A DNA stretch of 64,000 nucleotides, from the NCBI GenBank assembly GCA_024500155.1, contig CM044858.1, forward strand, positions 27,980,786 through 28,044,785. The letters run 5' to 3'. This DNA comes from Chenopodium formosanum. Taxonomy: Eukaryota; Streptophyta; Magnoliopsida; Caryophyllales; Amaranthaceae. The notes beneath the pieces were generated by a model. It was not told where the DNA came from and ran no database searches. It worked only from the letters and a program-made list of their open reading frames with translations. The position numbers were made by a program, and so were the translations under genes. Every line of letters starts with the position of its first letter. The stretch's first letter is position 1. Shown in pieces: positions 11,946-22,840 of this stretch.

Positions 11946-12237
11946 ATGGGGAAAATTTTGAATTCGAAAATGGAGGAATCAGAATTCAGAAATTTTGATT
12001 CCTTTATTTTTTGCCTTAATTTCTCAAGTATTTTTTTCCTGAGATTGTGTTGGTTGGATATATTGCGTTGAAAATGTTTTTCAAATTTTATAAATAGGGA
12101 CATAATTATGATTGAGTTGTTTAATTTGTGGGCTTTGTGGGTAGTTCAACATTATGAGAGAATTTATTTTTTGGGAGGATTAGGATGGAAAGGTACCCAC
12201 TTAATGATGATTGTGATTTGTGACACATTTGATGATA
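11946..12237 (-). promoter_or_regulatory. 5' flank of the BSD gene
   Basis: About 290 bases lie between the start codon and a Helitron-like end at 12238. This must hold the 5' UTR and probably the core promoter. No strong TATA box stands out. The only plus-strand frame here (12108-12311) is not credible as a gene. Confidence 0.35.
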
Positions 12238-12272
12238 CTAGGGTTGCTCTACGCGCGCGTTGCGCTCGGAGC
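12238..12272 (-). mobile_element. Helitron-like 3' terminus (minus strand)
   Basis: On the minus strand, a gcgc-aac-gcgc hairpin and cgtagag precede CTAG, and the next base is T. It is the reverse-orientation relative of the ends at 3011 and 3332. The 5' end is not found. Confidence 0.45.
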
Positions 12273-14297
12273 AGTTTTGTAGAATCATTTATGAAAAATG
12301 CGTTGGTGTAATTACGTTTAGGGTTAGTATATGATCGTTCGGGGTTAGTGTATGATTGTGTGCAAATAATGTCGAGTCAACAAGGTTTACCTCTTCAACC
12401 AGTTCCTCCCAAGTCATTTGGAACTTGGGAGTGATAAAAATTAAAAGGGTATTAAGTTGGGATTTAAAAAAAAAAAAAAAAAAAAACCCTAAAAGTTAGG
12501 ATTAATTTTGACCGATATTATAAAGATGGGATTAATAATGACAATTTTTCCCATTCTTAATATTCCATATATTTTTCGGTTTTTCCATTATATTTGAAGG
12601 GAAAAGTGTAGAGCGATTTTGATTTAAAAAGTTAAGAAGTAGTAATTTGTAAATGTAGGGTGTTCTAAGTCATTTGTTATGAAAAAGTTGTTTGGAAATT
12701 GAAGAATTTTGCTCATAGTAATTGTGATTAATCGAACTTATCATATTGACCATGGCATGGGGTGCAGACGTTCGCATGCAAATTTGGTGCGGAGGCTTCG
12801 CCGGTACATTTTGATTTAATTTTGATTTGAAAAAAGGGACAGAGGAGAGAGAAAGAGAAGGGAAGAGCCAAAGAGGTGCCACACAAACTGTTGGGTGCGA
12901 AAGTCCGAACCCAATAGTTTGTGCCAATAATTTATACGCAATAAAAAAAATAAAGTTATTTTTAAAATTCCTTTCAATTTTATTTTTTTAGATACCAACA
13001 ATGGCAGAATTCATTTTGGTTTTTGCACAAGGTAAAAAGTAGCTATTTTTAATTTGACATGAGTGGTAAAGTTGATAAATAAGCCATGAAATTCTTGAGA
13101 ATTGCAGTATGGGACTATGGGCCTTGATTAAGACAGAAATCACTTTGTGACATTATTGTTGTACCAGGACATAAATTATATCATTAATATTAGAAAAGCA
13201 GAGAATAAATAATAAATTACTATTAACATCAACAAAATTAATTTAGTAGATAACACTATGTCTATATCTATAATCCAATACAATTCTAAAGTATCAGCCA
13301 ACTAAAAAGAGAGAGTACATATCTTGTATCGATCACAAATCACTATGATTAGATAGAATCTCTATGACCTCCCACCGTTCACAACATCCCTTGCATCTCA
13401 ATGCAGTGGAAGAGTAGAGGCGCTGGTTTCCTTCGGTCAAGTTTTTATAATTATGACACCTTAACTCAAATTCATTGCACAAGAAAAACAGCACAAAATC
13501 TCAATCATTAGGATGCATTACAAGAGTATACAACAGTATGAATGAGTATGAAGCTTAGTCTTGTCTTCTTCTTCTCTTCCATGATGGTAAATTGGTGATT
13601 AGTTGTGGCTGAAAACTAAGTGCATATGAGACGATGAGAAAAATATAGAAATGCATTCTAAACAGCCAAAGTTTTTATGATTTACTGTATATATAAAAAG
13701 CAACAGGAATGAATAAACCAAAAACCAACACATATAACTAAACTATCACCCAATCACATAAATTGAACAATTTTAAGATTTTCTAGACTACAAAGCAAGA
13801 ACTATATCTAAGTTAGTGGGTTTAACTGTATTTTTGAAAGTGAAAATCAACTCTCACAATCCCTAAACATCATATCAGATTTGTTGAGCGAGGTATACAA
13901 GTATATATTTTGTGCATATGACATAATTTTCCAAATAAAGACTGAAGCACACAAATTTTGATATTTTAATAAAATACATGTAGCAGGATAAGTAATAAGC
14001 TTTCCTCAATTTAATAATGCCACTTCCAACATGATAGAAGGTGATAGTTCAGAGGAAAAAAAATCGATTAAAAAAAAAAAAAAAACTCACACTGATCGAA
14101 CAATATTCACTACTCCCCTGGTATTAAAAGCTCTCTCTCTCTATCTATCTATTATTATTCTACATCACAATAATTGTTTATTTTTCATCTCTCATCACCA
14201 AATTAAACTTTTTACTGCAAGTAAACCAAAACAGCTTGAACCAAGCAAATATATAGACTAAATCAAAATTCAAAGTTCTAGTTTTCCGGCACCCCAG
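12273..14297. other. Intergenic, no gene recognised
   Basis: AT-rich DNA with a poly-A run near 12468-12486 and a short CT/CTAT microsatellite near 14130-14152. A minus-strand stretch near 13350-13440 reads as a short open frame (EGNQRLYSSTALRCKGCCERW) and could be another exon relic, but I cannot assign it. Confidence 0.5.
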
Positions 14298-14703
14298 TTA
14301 AGTTCCTTCAAGATTGGTGTTTTTCGGTACCCAGGTTGTCCCTGATTGTGCAGCAAAGAGATGCTGTAAAATTTGCTCTTGACTTCTCAGGAACTTCTTA
14401 AGCTCTACAGTACACAGGCTTTCTTGTTTTTTCATTTTTTTATTACGGGCTAAAAGATTAAACCTTATCTCATTCTTCGAGTACTTCTCAATGCGTTCTT
14501 GGATGACGAACTTAACCTTTTGCAGCCAGTCAGAGATGTCCCCCCAAACGCAAGGGTCAATGCTATGAGTCCCTCTTTTAGCCCATCTAGCTAGTACAAG
14601 ACTCCTTCGTAGGTAAATAGTGCATAAAATGGTAGACATCATCATTCTTGATTGAAGCTTTCAGCTCTTCGGGGACAAAGGGTTCAATTCTAGCAAAACT
14701 ATT
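14298..14703 (-). pseudogene. UCH-type ubiquitin C-terminal hydrolase relic (UCH2/UCHL5-like)
   Basis: The minus strand matches the middle and helical C-terminal part of plant UCH37/UCHL5-type deubiquitinases, which trim ubiquitin chains in association with the proteasome or chromatin complexes. Visible blocks in order are NSFARIEPFVPEELK, DDVYHFMHY, GVLY-stop-LDGLKEG and DWLQKVKFVIQERIEKYS, followed by EIRFNLLA. Two frameshifts separate these blocks, and a TAG (14591-14593) replaces the Glu expected in LYELDGL. The catalytic Cys and the N-terminal half are absent, and the C-terminal helices decay after about 14360. The blocks run on without an intron, which may mean a retrocopy, but the donor gene structure is unknown here. 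It is clearly non-functional as an enzyme. Confidence 0.8.
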
Positions 14704-15718
14704 ACGTGTTGTAAAAAATGATAATAAAATTGAATTCAAGGCAGTTGAGTAGTTATGAAAAACAAAGGCTAGAATAAGAAACGGCCTAAACACGCTCAAG
14801 TGGCTAAGATTGTCAACCCCAGCAAGTCTCTCTCTTCTAAAGGTGGCCAAGGGTGAAGGAAAATAATCTATAAAAACCGAAACCAATTTGTTTTATCAAA
14901 TTGGCTAAATCAAAGAACAAATGAACAACACTCAATCATAAATCCTATGTAAAGAAGAACACAATGTTGGGAGATGTTTTTACTATATATTAAATACATC
15001 AATGAATTATATAGTAGTCTTGAAACCCAAATCATCTCCCATTTAAATACCTCAATGGGTCAAGGAAGGAGCTAGAGAAGATGAAATTTTGTGAACAATG
15101 AGCTGCTCTCCTTTTTTTCTGCCTAAACATTCTGTTATCTCTTCAAATTTCCCCAGATATGTAAAACCTTAAATCAAATTTGGGCGAATTAATTGATAAA
15201 ATAAAAAAATAATGTCCCAATTTTATTTTTTCGGTCAATTTCTCCAATTTCAGCCTCCATTTTGAAATCTCCTAAATTCTTAACCCCCCAAACCCTTTTT
15301 AGGATCTTAATTCGCTGGAAAATTTAGAGCATCCCACAAATTTAAGAGCAAATTAGAAATGAATGAACATAAAATGAAATAAAATATTCAAACCTTTTTG
15401 CCTTACCTTCAAACTAATTTATTAGAGAAGAAGGAAAGCAGCACAAGATTGTAAAATGGTCTACACGGTTTGAAGAATGATATACCAATCATGGTGGCGT
15501 TTGTTGACGACAAGGTGCTCCGACGCAAGTAAACAAAAGCAGGTCTGCTTTTTGTGGGATGATGGGGCAGAAGCAGAGTGTCTTCTTGATATAGCTGACA
15601 AGCTCCTTCAGACACGAGAAGCTTCACTTTTGCAATTTCCACAGCCAAGTAGGGGCACCAGTACAAACACGTTGAGCATGCCTTCCTTTCTTTAAACTGG
15701 TTTATGTTATTCTTTGTT
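14704..15718. other. Region between exon relics, unassigned
   Basis: No protein family is recognised. Both strands have open stretches around 15409-15729. The plus-strand frame containing LLDIADKLLQTREASLL and the minus-strand frame opposite it both look gene-like in composition, but neither matches anything I know. It could be a further captured fragment. Confidence 0.3.
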
Positions 15719-15786
15719 CTTCCTTGCATGCTCGGGGATCAATCAGACAACTATTTCTGGCTTTCTGCTGGCACTCCTTTCAGCTC
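15719..15786 (-). pseudogene. GSK3/SHAGGY-like kinase, last-exon relic
   Basis: The minus strand reads ELKGVPAE and, after a frame slip, LIPEHARK, the near-C-terminal motif of plant GSK3 (ASK/SHAGGY) kinases (ELKGVP-A/P-E then L-I/V-PEHARKQ). A slip and a TGA between the two blocks break it. The usual upstream exon is at 16573-16656 on the same strand, so the two may come from one donor gene with its intron between them. Confidence 0.65.
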
Positions 15787-16350
15787 TGTACAGAGTCAAC
15801 AGAGATGTGCAAAAGGAAAAAAAGTCAACTCAAATCTTAGAAGAAGAAGTGGCACAACAGCTTAGTCTTTCCTTTGATCAATTCTTACCATGAGGCTTGA
15901 AATTCTAGCTAATTACCAAGGATGAAAAATTGCAAAAATAGAAGGTAGTTCTGATTGAATACAGGCTGAATGCAGAGTATGTATTCAACTTCAGAAAATA
16001 TATAGAGTCAAGAAGTTCTGAGCAAGTTATACAAAATAAACTAAAATAACTCACTTTAAAGTATTTAAGAGGTCATATATTGTCCATAATCTAAAATTCT
16101 AGCTATAGAGGAACTCCAATTTCCTTATTTTCCTATTTCATCAACTCTTTTACAAGGAATCGAAGCTAAATACATAATCCAAATTGGCTAACATTTCGGA
16201 ATGAAAGAACTGGATGCTGACTCTTGACAAACAGCTTCATTTACCTAAAAAGGCGGTCTCCTCCAAGAATAAGCAGGGTATGCAGGAGTAAAAACTGCAG
16301 AAGACTACCTTTTGTAGCAGAAGCAAAGCAATTTGTCCTGTCATTTTAAC

Positions 16351-16523
16351 TTAATGAGCGGGATCTGGGTTGAACTTCACTGATTCCTTCCAGATGAGCT
16401 CTTTCACATTCTCTTCTGTCAAGGATGATTGCTCGAAATCAAAGCAGAAAGGTGCTGAGCAGATGGGCTCATCATTGATGTCATGGAGGGAGGCTAAGTA
16501 TGGGTGACACAGTGCCTCGTCCA
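16351..16523 (-). pseudogene. MAP kinase last exon, isolated (MPK4/MPK11-type)
   Basis: An intact 173-base exon with a good acceptor (tttgcag) encodes 57 residues and stops with TAA. It reads VDEALCHPYLASLHDINDEP and then FDFEQSSLTEENVKELIW, and ends ESVKFNPDPAH. This is the C-terminal lobe end and common-docking site of group B plant MAP kinases; the docking consensus (L/H)DxxDEP is complete as LHDINDEP. No other MAP kinase exon lies upstream within several kilobases, so the rest of the kinase is missing. It sits between two GSK3-like exon relics on the same strand. It is called a pseudogene because the catalytic domain is absent, although this exon itself is undamaged and could be spliced into a chimeric transcript. 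Confidence 0.8.
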
Positions 16524-16572
16524 CTGCAAACAGATTAGCACACAAGGAAACTTAATCAAAGAGGAACCAAGA

Positions 16573-16656
16573 GAGTTGCATAACGGGGGAAGAAAGCATC
16601 CATTTGGCAAGCAGATGTTTGGGTCTCTAAGCTCATCAAAAAAGGGATGAGTCAAA
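16573..16656 (-). pseudogene. GSK3/SHAGGY-like kinase, penultimate-exon relic
   Basis: The minus strand reads THPFFDELRDPN and LPNG-x-FLPPL, the block that closes the kinase domain of plant GSK3/SHAGGY enzymes. Changes such as the Cys residues in ICLPNGC, and loss of the FNFK ending, show decay. No upstream kinase exons are found. Its normal downstream exon lies at 15719-15786, with a MAP kinase exon between them. Confidence 0.75.
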
Positions 16657-17199
16657 CCTCGTAACAAAACCCATCTCACCCCAGTCACAGCCCTCCCCAA
16701 TTCAACATAACTAATTGATCATGTCATTAAACTTCTATATAACACCATGATTCCAAGCAGAATAGTCCCATCAATAGTTAAAGCCTTAAACCCTCTCAAC
16801 CAAATGCCTTCCTTTCTTTAAACTTGATTCCATTATTGTTTGTTGTTCAGATTCATAATTGGCTTAAGTTTGTAAATTTTAATAGTTGATTTATACAAAC
16901 ATGAGAAACCATTTGATTCCCAATTCCAATGTACACTGGAGCAAATCAAATTGTATTCTATGTACACCGGAACAAAACACCTTAAAAACACCATCATCAA
17001 CGTCTAAGCTAGCGCAAACAAGAGAATGAGGGGAAGTCTTGGCCAATATTGTACCTCAATTTTCAGTATCTAACCTATAATTGCCAATCATAATCGAAAG
17101 TGGGGAAGTTGTATCCAATAACCCAGAAAATAAAAATTGAATTAATATAAGAAACAAAATATGCAGAATAGGCAACAACAATTATCATACCTTTTGCAA

Positions 17200-17390
17200 T
17201 TTTGGATAAAAGACAATACGACGAAGACCCATTTGAATTAGACCCAGTTGACTCGGTGGTTGAGTTTGCTACTCAGATTCAACTGCTGCGGCCCATAGGC
17301 AACCAGTTTGCCTCCCTTTCCGTCTTTCATCTACTCCCACTGTACTCCGCCATCTCCTCCTCCCTTTCCGGTGAATTGATGTTCTAGATT
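17200..17390 (-). other. Unassigned exon-like stretch
   Basis: GC is higher than in the surroundings. On the minus strand a frame begins with a short ORF (MKDGKGGKLVAYGPQQLNLSS) and ends near a plausible splice donor, aaaag|gtatga, at about 17190. I do not recognise the protein. It may be the first exon of the shuffled locus that includes the kinase relics, or chance. Confidence 0.25.
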
Positions 17391-18313
17391 GCGGTGGTCA
17401 CGCCTGCATCTTTTAATTTTCCCATCTAAACTAAATTAAATAAATTCATGAAGTGAATTAGAAAAATTAATTGAAACAAAATATTATACAGTAATTAACA
17501 TTAACAAAAATACCCACCATGAGATCTATCTCATATTCATTTTCTCTGTGATTATCTTGTTCAATTGTTGGCAACCATGCTAGTTGATCGATAGAGAGAG
17601 AAAGTGAGATGAGAAATCTGAGAAAGAAGAGGAGAGAGGAAAGAAAAGAGGAAAAAAATTAAGCAAATTTACATGAATCATAGAGAGCAAATGTAGAAGA
17701 CGACAGGTGGTATCCATCAAACAAAAATAAAAGCAACTCATCAGAGACATAAAATGATGTTAAGTTGCTTTATCAGAATTCAGAAGGTGAAGATTCATTT
17801 GTTAGTCTTATTTGTCAACATCATCCATCAGGGAAGAGAAGAAAAGAGCAAAAAACAACGTGACTAATTTCAAGGTAAAAAGCAAGGTTGCATGAATCAT
17901 CAAAAGGGCAGAAGGTTAGAAGAAGATATGTGATTTTCTTAGAATGAAAAAAAAAATAAAAAAAACCACACATGTCCCCCACACATGTGAGCACTATTCA
18001 TAAGGGAAACAAGTGAAACATTTTAAGGGTTGTAGATATCACATACTTTTCTATGTTTAAATTCAAAAAAAATAAAAAATAATAAGGTTTCGACTTCTTT
18101 GGGGTTAGTTATTTGACCATAACCAGATGTGCCTAGAAATAAGGTTTCAACTTCTTGACAGCCATGTAAAGAACGAAGCCAAAATTTTCAATAATGGGGT
18201 ATTGTAGTTCAGCATTACTGAGTACATGGCTAATGAAATAGATCGGGAGCTGAATGTCGTCTCTCTCAGCAAGGAGAACAACACGGAGTGTAGTACTTCA
18301 TATTTTTATTATA
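17391..18313. other. Intergenic, no gene recognised
   Basis: AT-rich and purine-rich DNA with GAGA-type stretches around 17595-17650. No coding frame or repeat family is identified. Confidence 0.5.
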
Positions 18314-18345
18314 CTACTTGTCCCATCGCGCGCAAGGCGCGCGAT
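18314..18345 (-). mobile_element. Helitron-like 3' terminus with perfect hairpin
   Basis: A perfect 9-bp stem (atcgcgcgc / gcgcgcgat, 18325-18345, loop of 3) is followed on the minus strand by GTAG and then T. The end differs from CTRR at its first base, so the call is tentative. The GC-rich hairpin stands out sharply from its AT-rich setting. Confidence 0.4.
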
Positions 18346-18525
18346 AGTCCAAAGTGGATAATTTTGGGTGTAGGTATGGTGTTCGTATTTTTTAGTTTTA
18401 ATGTAAGTTTAGAATTGTATCTATGAAAAATAAATGATTATAATTTATAATTTATTATTTAATTTAGTATTATGTAAATTTAGTATTGCAATTATGAAAA
18501 ATTCTAGTTTATATTTTAATTATAA

Positions 18526-18911
18526 CTATGTTAGAACCCGTGTGATGCACAGTTTATATAAAACCTATTTTAATTTGTACATTTTAAATTTTTTTTATAT
18601 TAATCAAAATTATGATATGGTATCTATTTTATGTTGTCTCATTCATAGTTCAATGTAGGAGATCATTTATTAGTGTGCTATTTAAAATTGTTTCAATTTC
18701 CTACAGTAAATTGATAGGTTTTAGTTGTAATGTAGAAGTTTATAATATTTAAATTTCAAAAATTAATATATATAGCTCTACAAAAAAATAAAAAATAAAA
18801 AAAATAACCGATGACATCATCATTGCATTTAGGCGGGAATTTTTTTATTGAGAAAGCGACACGTGGGCAATGGTGATGTCATCAACTTTTGTTTTAGTAA
18901 TAGTTAATAGA
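18526..18911 (-). mobile_element. Mini-Helitron 1
   Basis: The minus strand starts with TCTATTAACTATTACTA, preceded by A (18912). It ends with a hairpin around gtg-cat-cac, 9 bases of spacer, ATAG, and then T. A large stem lies near the 5' end: 18810-18826 pairs with 18867-18883 at 16 of 17 positions. The same layout occurs at 56326-56778 and 56789-57128. There is no coding capacity. Confidence 0.6.
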
Positions 18912-20730
18912 TGTTTGTGGTGTAATATTTATAAATTATATGTAGTTGAATTTTCGAATAATGATTTTAAAAATATGTCTAATAAAAGTTATTTAGGGGG
19001 GTTTATTACTAAAATAGTGTGTTATCAAGCATATTTGGAGCCACAAAATAGGACAAACAAACTAAATGGTCTTTTAAATGGTGGATCAATAATATTAGGG
19101 CTTATGGTTGTGAAAATTATTGTTTGGGCCAATTTTTTTAAAAAAATCTCTCCTTTCAATTTAAAATAAGCCTCATGAATTTGGGCTTCCTTTGCACGCA
19201 TGCAACATTATTCTATTATATTGGTTGTTAAAATCTTAGTTTGGTTATTTTCTCATCTTTTATCCCTCCTTTTTTTTCATTTTTCAGAATTTTCATTTTG
19301 GCTCTTCTCTTATTTTGTTATTCTATTTGCGTGGGAACAGGTCTATTTTTGAAGTATTTTTTTGTAAGGCTCTGTTTAAAGGTGAGTCCTTTGTTTTTTT
19401 ACAATATTGAATTATTTGATTAATTTTGATTTGATTTAATTTTATGCTGTTTATTTATGTTAGTATATATATAATTTTGATATTAAATTAGTGAAATTGG
19501 TTATTTGTTGTTATAATGTGTATAAATTCATTGCAGTAGTTTGGTTTTAAATTTGTCTTAAGGAAGTAAAATTATTGTTAACTTTGTTTTGATTTTTCGT
19601 GGTTGATTTGTGTCATAATTTAGGGTTTTGGTATCAATTTAGTTAAATAATTAATTGCCGACAGATTGAATTATAAGTTAACTGTCATGGCATTTTTTTT
19701 TCAATTGTTGAGTAGCACAAATGAGGTGAAATTGTTAGTAGGGACTTAGGTGAAGGTATTGATAACTTATTTAAGGATGTATTTAGATGACTTGTTTTTG
19801 TTTATTCTTCTTAAAGATTTTTGAATTATAAAAAACTTTTTAAAAAGAGACAATTATAAAGGGCTTTGGAAATTCTAAAATGTAATTGAAGGAATTCTAT
19901 AATTATGCAAATTAGTGGAAGTGTTAATTTGATGGCAAAATTACTATTAAATTATTAATGTTATAATAAGATACTTATAAATTATGTGATGAGGAAGAAA
20001 AGTAAGGTTAGTGTTCAAACAAGATACATTATTTCTTGTGTTCCTTACTTGTTAACGTTGTTTTTTGAGTTTACGACGACGTTATTTAGCTCTGCTCCAC
20101 TCATCTTAGGTCTAATTCCAATTACTTTGGCTGGAAGGTTTGGATTTTTCAATCTTATGTCGTGAGGGATGTGTATGTGAGTCTACTTGCATATATTGTT
20201 TGTTTGTGTTGATTTTGATGTTTTTAGATTGTTTTAATTTATAGTTATTTTTACAAATTTAGTTTGTGGGTTTACTTGGACATGTTATGGTTTTGTTTCA
20301 TTTGAGATATCAAGCGTGTAATTTACTAATTATGTTGTTTGATTTGATTGGAATTGGTGGCAATGCATCAAACCTGCAATAGACTTGAAGATATTCATTT
20401 TTGAACTATTGCACCTCATCATGTTGGTGTTATTGAAATTGACAATAATAATTGATAATCATAATCTTTAAAATAAAGATCGTGTGTAAATTCAAGAACT
20501 GATATTTGTTAGTTTGTAATGATAAGGTGCAAATGTGCTAAGTTTATTTAACTTGAAAGTGGCTAACTTTTTGAATGAGATATGATTTGTTTACATTGTA
20601 TAAAATTATGTATTAATTAGTTTCATGATTACAGGAACTATGAGTTTTTACAAAAATTTGCCACATCTAAAATGAAAATCAGAATTTTAGATCAAAATTA
20701 ATTGAGAATTAGAACCAAATTTTATAAAGA
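18912..20730. other. AT-rich intergenic DNA, no gene recognised
   Basis: No credible coding frame, splice pattern or repeat terminus is seen. Short frames at 18870-19423 are low-complexity and rejected. The last five bases (aaaga, 20726-20730) are the left target duplication of the large retrotransposon. Confidence 0.5.
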
Positions 20731-22589
20731 TGTAGACACCCATTTGTGTCTCCCCAAAACCAAACCCAGTGATGAATACCTTTCGCGTCGAACCATAATC
20801 GAATGAAGTGAAAATGTAATAAGTCAAGTGTTGCGGTTAGTTTTTATTAAAATTCTTTCTCTCTGTTTTTGAAAACAACTCTATTTTATAAAATAGCCAA
20901 TCCAGTTTAGTTTGGTCCGTGACAAGGGTCCAATAATATTATAGTTAGAATGTTAGATGGGGCTTACAAAAAGCTTTCCAACGATATATCATAAGCCCAA
21001 TTCTGATGAATAGTGAGGAAGTTATGGCCAAAATACAAAATTGGGCCCGGTTTGTTCTTTACATGCGGCCCAATGATCTAGAGGAGGGCCCAATGTTAAT
21101 TATTATTCCTAAAATTACTAGGATTAATTATAGTCTTCTAGAATTCTCTAGAAGGTTCTTATAAATTCTAATAGAGTTAGGATTGATAATTATATTATAA
21201 TGAGTTTTATTTGGAATAAAATATTATTATTTTATTAAATTACGATTTTAGCTTCTGTACGGATTCCATAGACCAAATTTGGTTAAAGATTGAATTCCGC
21301 GTGGAAAGCGCGTGAAACCAGGCTGTCGCCAAACGACAGGTCTGTCGCCACGCGACAAGCCTTGCCGCCACGCGACAGAGTGGTTTTGCGGCGACAACTT
21401 GTAGTTTTATTGCTTATCAAATTCTATGTTTTTCCGGACTATTTTTATTATAAATAGGGTCCTGAAACTCCGTTTTTATTCAATCAACAATCAATTTAAT
21501 TCTCTCTAAGCTCCCGTCTCTCTAGTTTTTCATAAACACAATACCGCACTCACAAGATCTTGAAACACCTAACCAAGTTCGAAGTTGCCTTCGCCCTAGA
21601 CATGAAAGGTTAATACCTTCTGAGGGTTTGGTCCCAAATACAGTCTAAACTTTTTAACTCTTTATTTCATTTATTTAATTTAATTGTTTAATTTAATTAT
21701 TTTCATTGAAGTTTACTAACGCGTGTATTCTGTTATTAGAAAGAGGTACGAGACTTCAAAGTAAGTAATTAGCTTACTCCCTATTTTATTTCAATGTAGA
21801 AAGCATACTTAAATTTGTTTAATATTCCTAGTATCATGTTAGGATGTTTTTAATGCTTTCTAGAATCATGTTTAGGGTGCTTCTTATTCTTTCTAATATC
21901 ATGTTAGCATCATGTTAGATCTAAAGCTTTGATTTTTATTGCTTAGTGACATGCAAGGATTTATTATTAATCTTGTTAGTATCATGCCTAGGATCTTGCT
22001 ATTGTTATTAAGCTTTATTATTAACATGATTTTGATTGTTATTATGATCATGATTATTTTGTTGCTTGATTTATATTTATTGTTATTGCTTGATCACGCC
22101 TTTTATGCATGTTAAAGGGAATTTGTACTTGAAATCACGCTTAATAAGATAATTAATAATTTGGTTTAGGCTAATATGATTTTAATTCAAGTGATCGCCA
22201 ATAATAGTTTTATTTGTGCATTAATATTCAACTAACATATATTAAACAGGTTTAGGGTTAATAAAATGTTTGCATGTTAGTCAAAAAGCGCATATGAATA
22301 CAAGTAGAATAAAGTAGAGACCTATTTTATAGGGTGGGTCCCTTCTTTTGTAGATTGGATTCGTACCCTCATCCCCGAACCCTATTTGGTTCAAGACCTT
22401 ATGGAGTTCACGATCTCATGGATCGTTAAGGGGTGTAACCGTTACACCTCGTGAACGGTTTACAAGTTCCTAAAACTTGTTGGCGACTCTTTTGCTCTCT
22501 TTTCTTTCCCTTTGGACGCCACCATTCTTTAGTGTATGATCACTGTGGGGTTCAAGCTTGGGGTTATAATGCTTGAAATATTCCCTACA
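20731..22589 (+). repeat. 5' LTR of the large Tat element
   Basis: 1859 bases, TG...CA, closely matching the LTR at 39403-41272 throughout. A TATAAATA box lies at 21449-21456, followed by a pyrimidine-rich leader. A hairpin-rich GTCGCC module sits about 55 bases upstream of the TATA box (21322-21398). Confidence 0.92.
21449..21456 (+). promoter_or_regulatory. LTR TATA box
   Basis: TATAAATA within ttattataaataggg. The solo LTR keeps it (23816-23823), while the 3' LTR has TATTAATA at the same place. Confidence 0.7.
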
Positions 22590-22612
22590 GTTTTTGGCGA
22601 CTCCACTTGGGA
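22590..22612 (+). promoter_or_regulatory. Putative primer-binding site region
   Basis: Directly after the LTR end comes g-tttttggcgactccacttgg, the position where a tRNA 3' end would prime minus-strand synthesis. I do not assign the tRNA. Confidence 0.5.
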
Positions 22613-22840
22613 GGATTTCTATTTTAATTCCTGAAATTTATTTTGGCAATGATTTAGAATGAGCGGATGAGACTCGAAAATTCCTAAGTATTTCATGTGC
22701 GTAATTTTGATTAACATTATTGTCATATGCATAAAAAAGGTCCTCATTGGATAGACCATCCGAAATGAGTAAAAAGCATAAGATTTTTACACGTAGGAAA
22801 TTTGAGAAATATCTTTCACAACTAGAATCAAAATAATACT

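Noticed and set aside
12670..12927. Minus-strand 85-codon frame
   Set aside because: No domain, no homologue, and AT-rich flanks without splice structure.
15409..15729. Minus-strand and opposing plus-strand frames near the GSK3 relic
   Set aside because: Both look gene-like but match nothing I know. Part overlaps the GSK3 last-exon relic in another frame, so no product is called.
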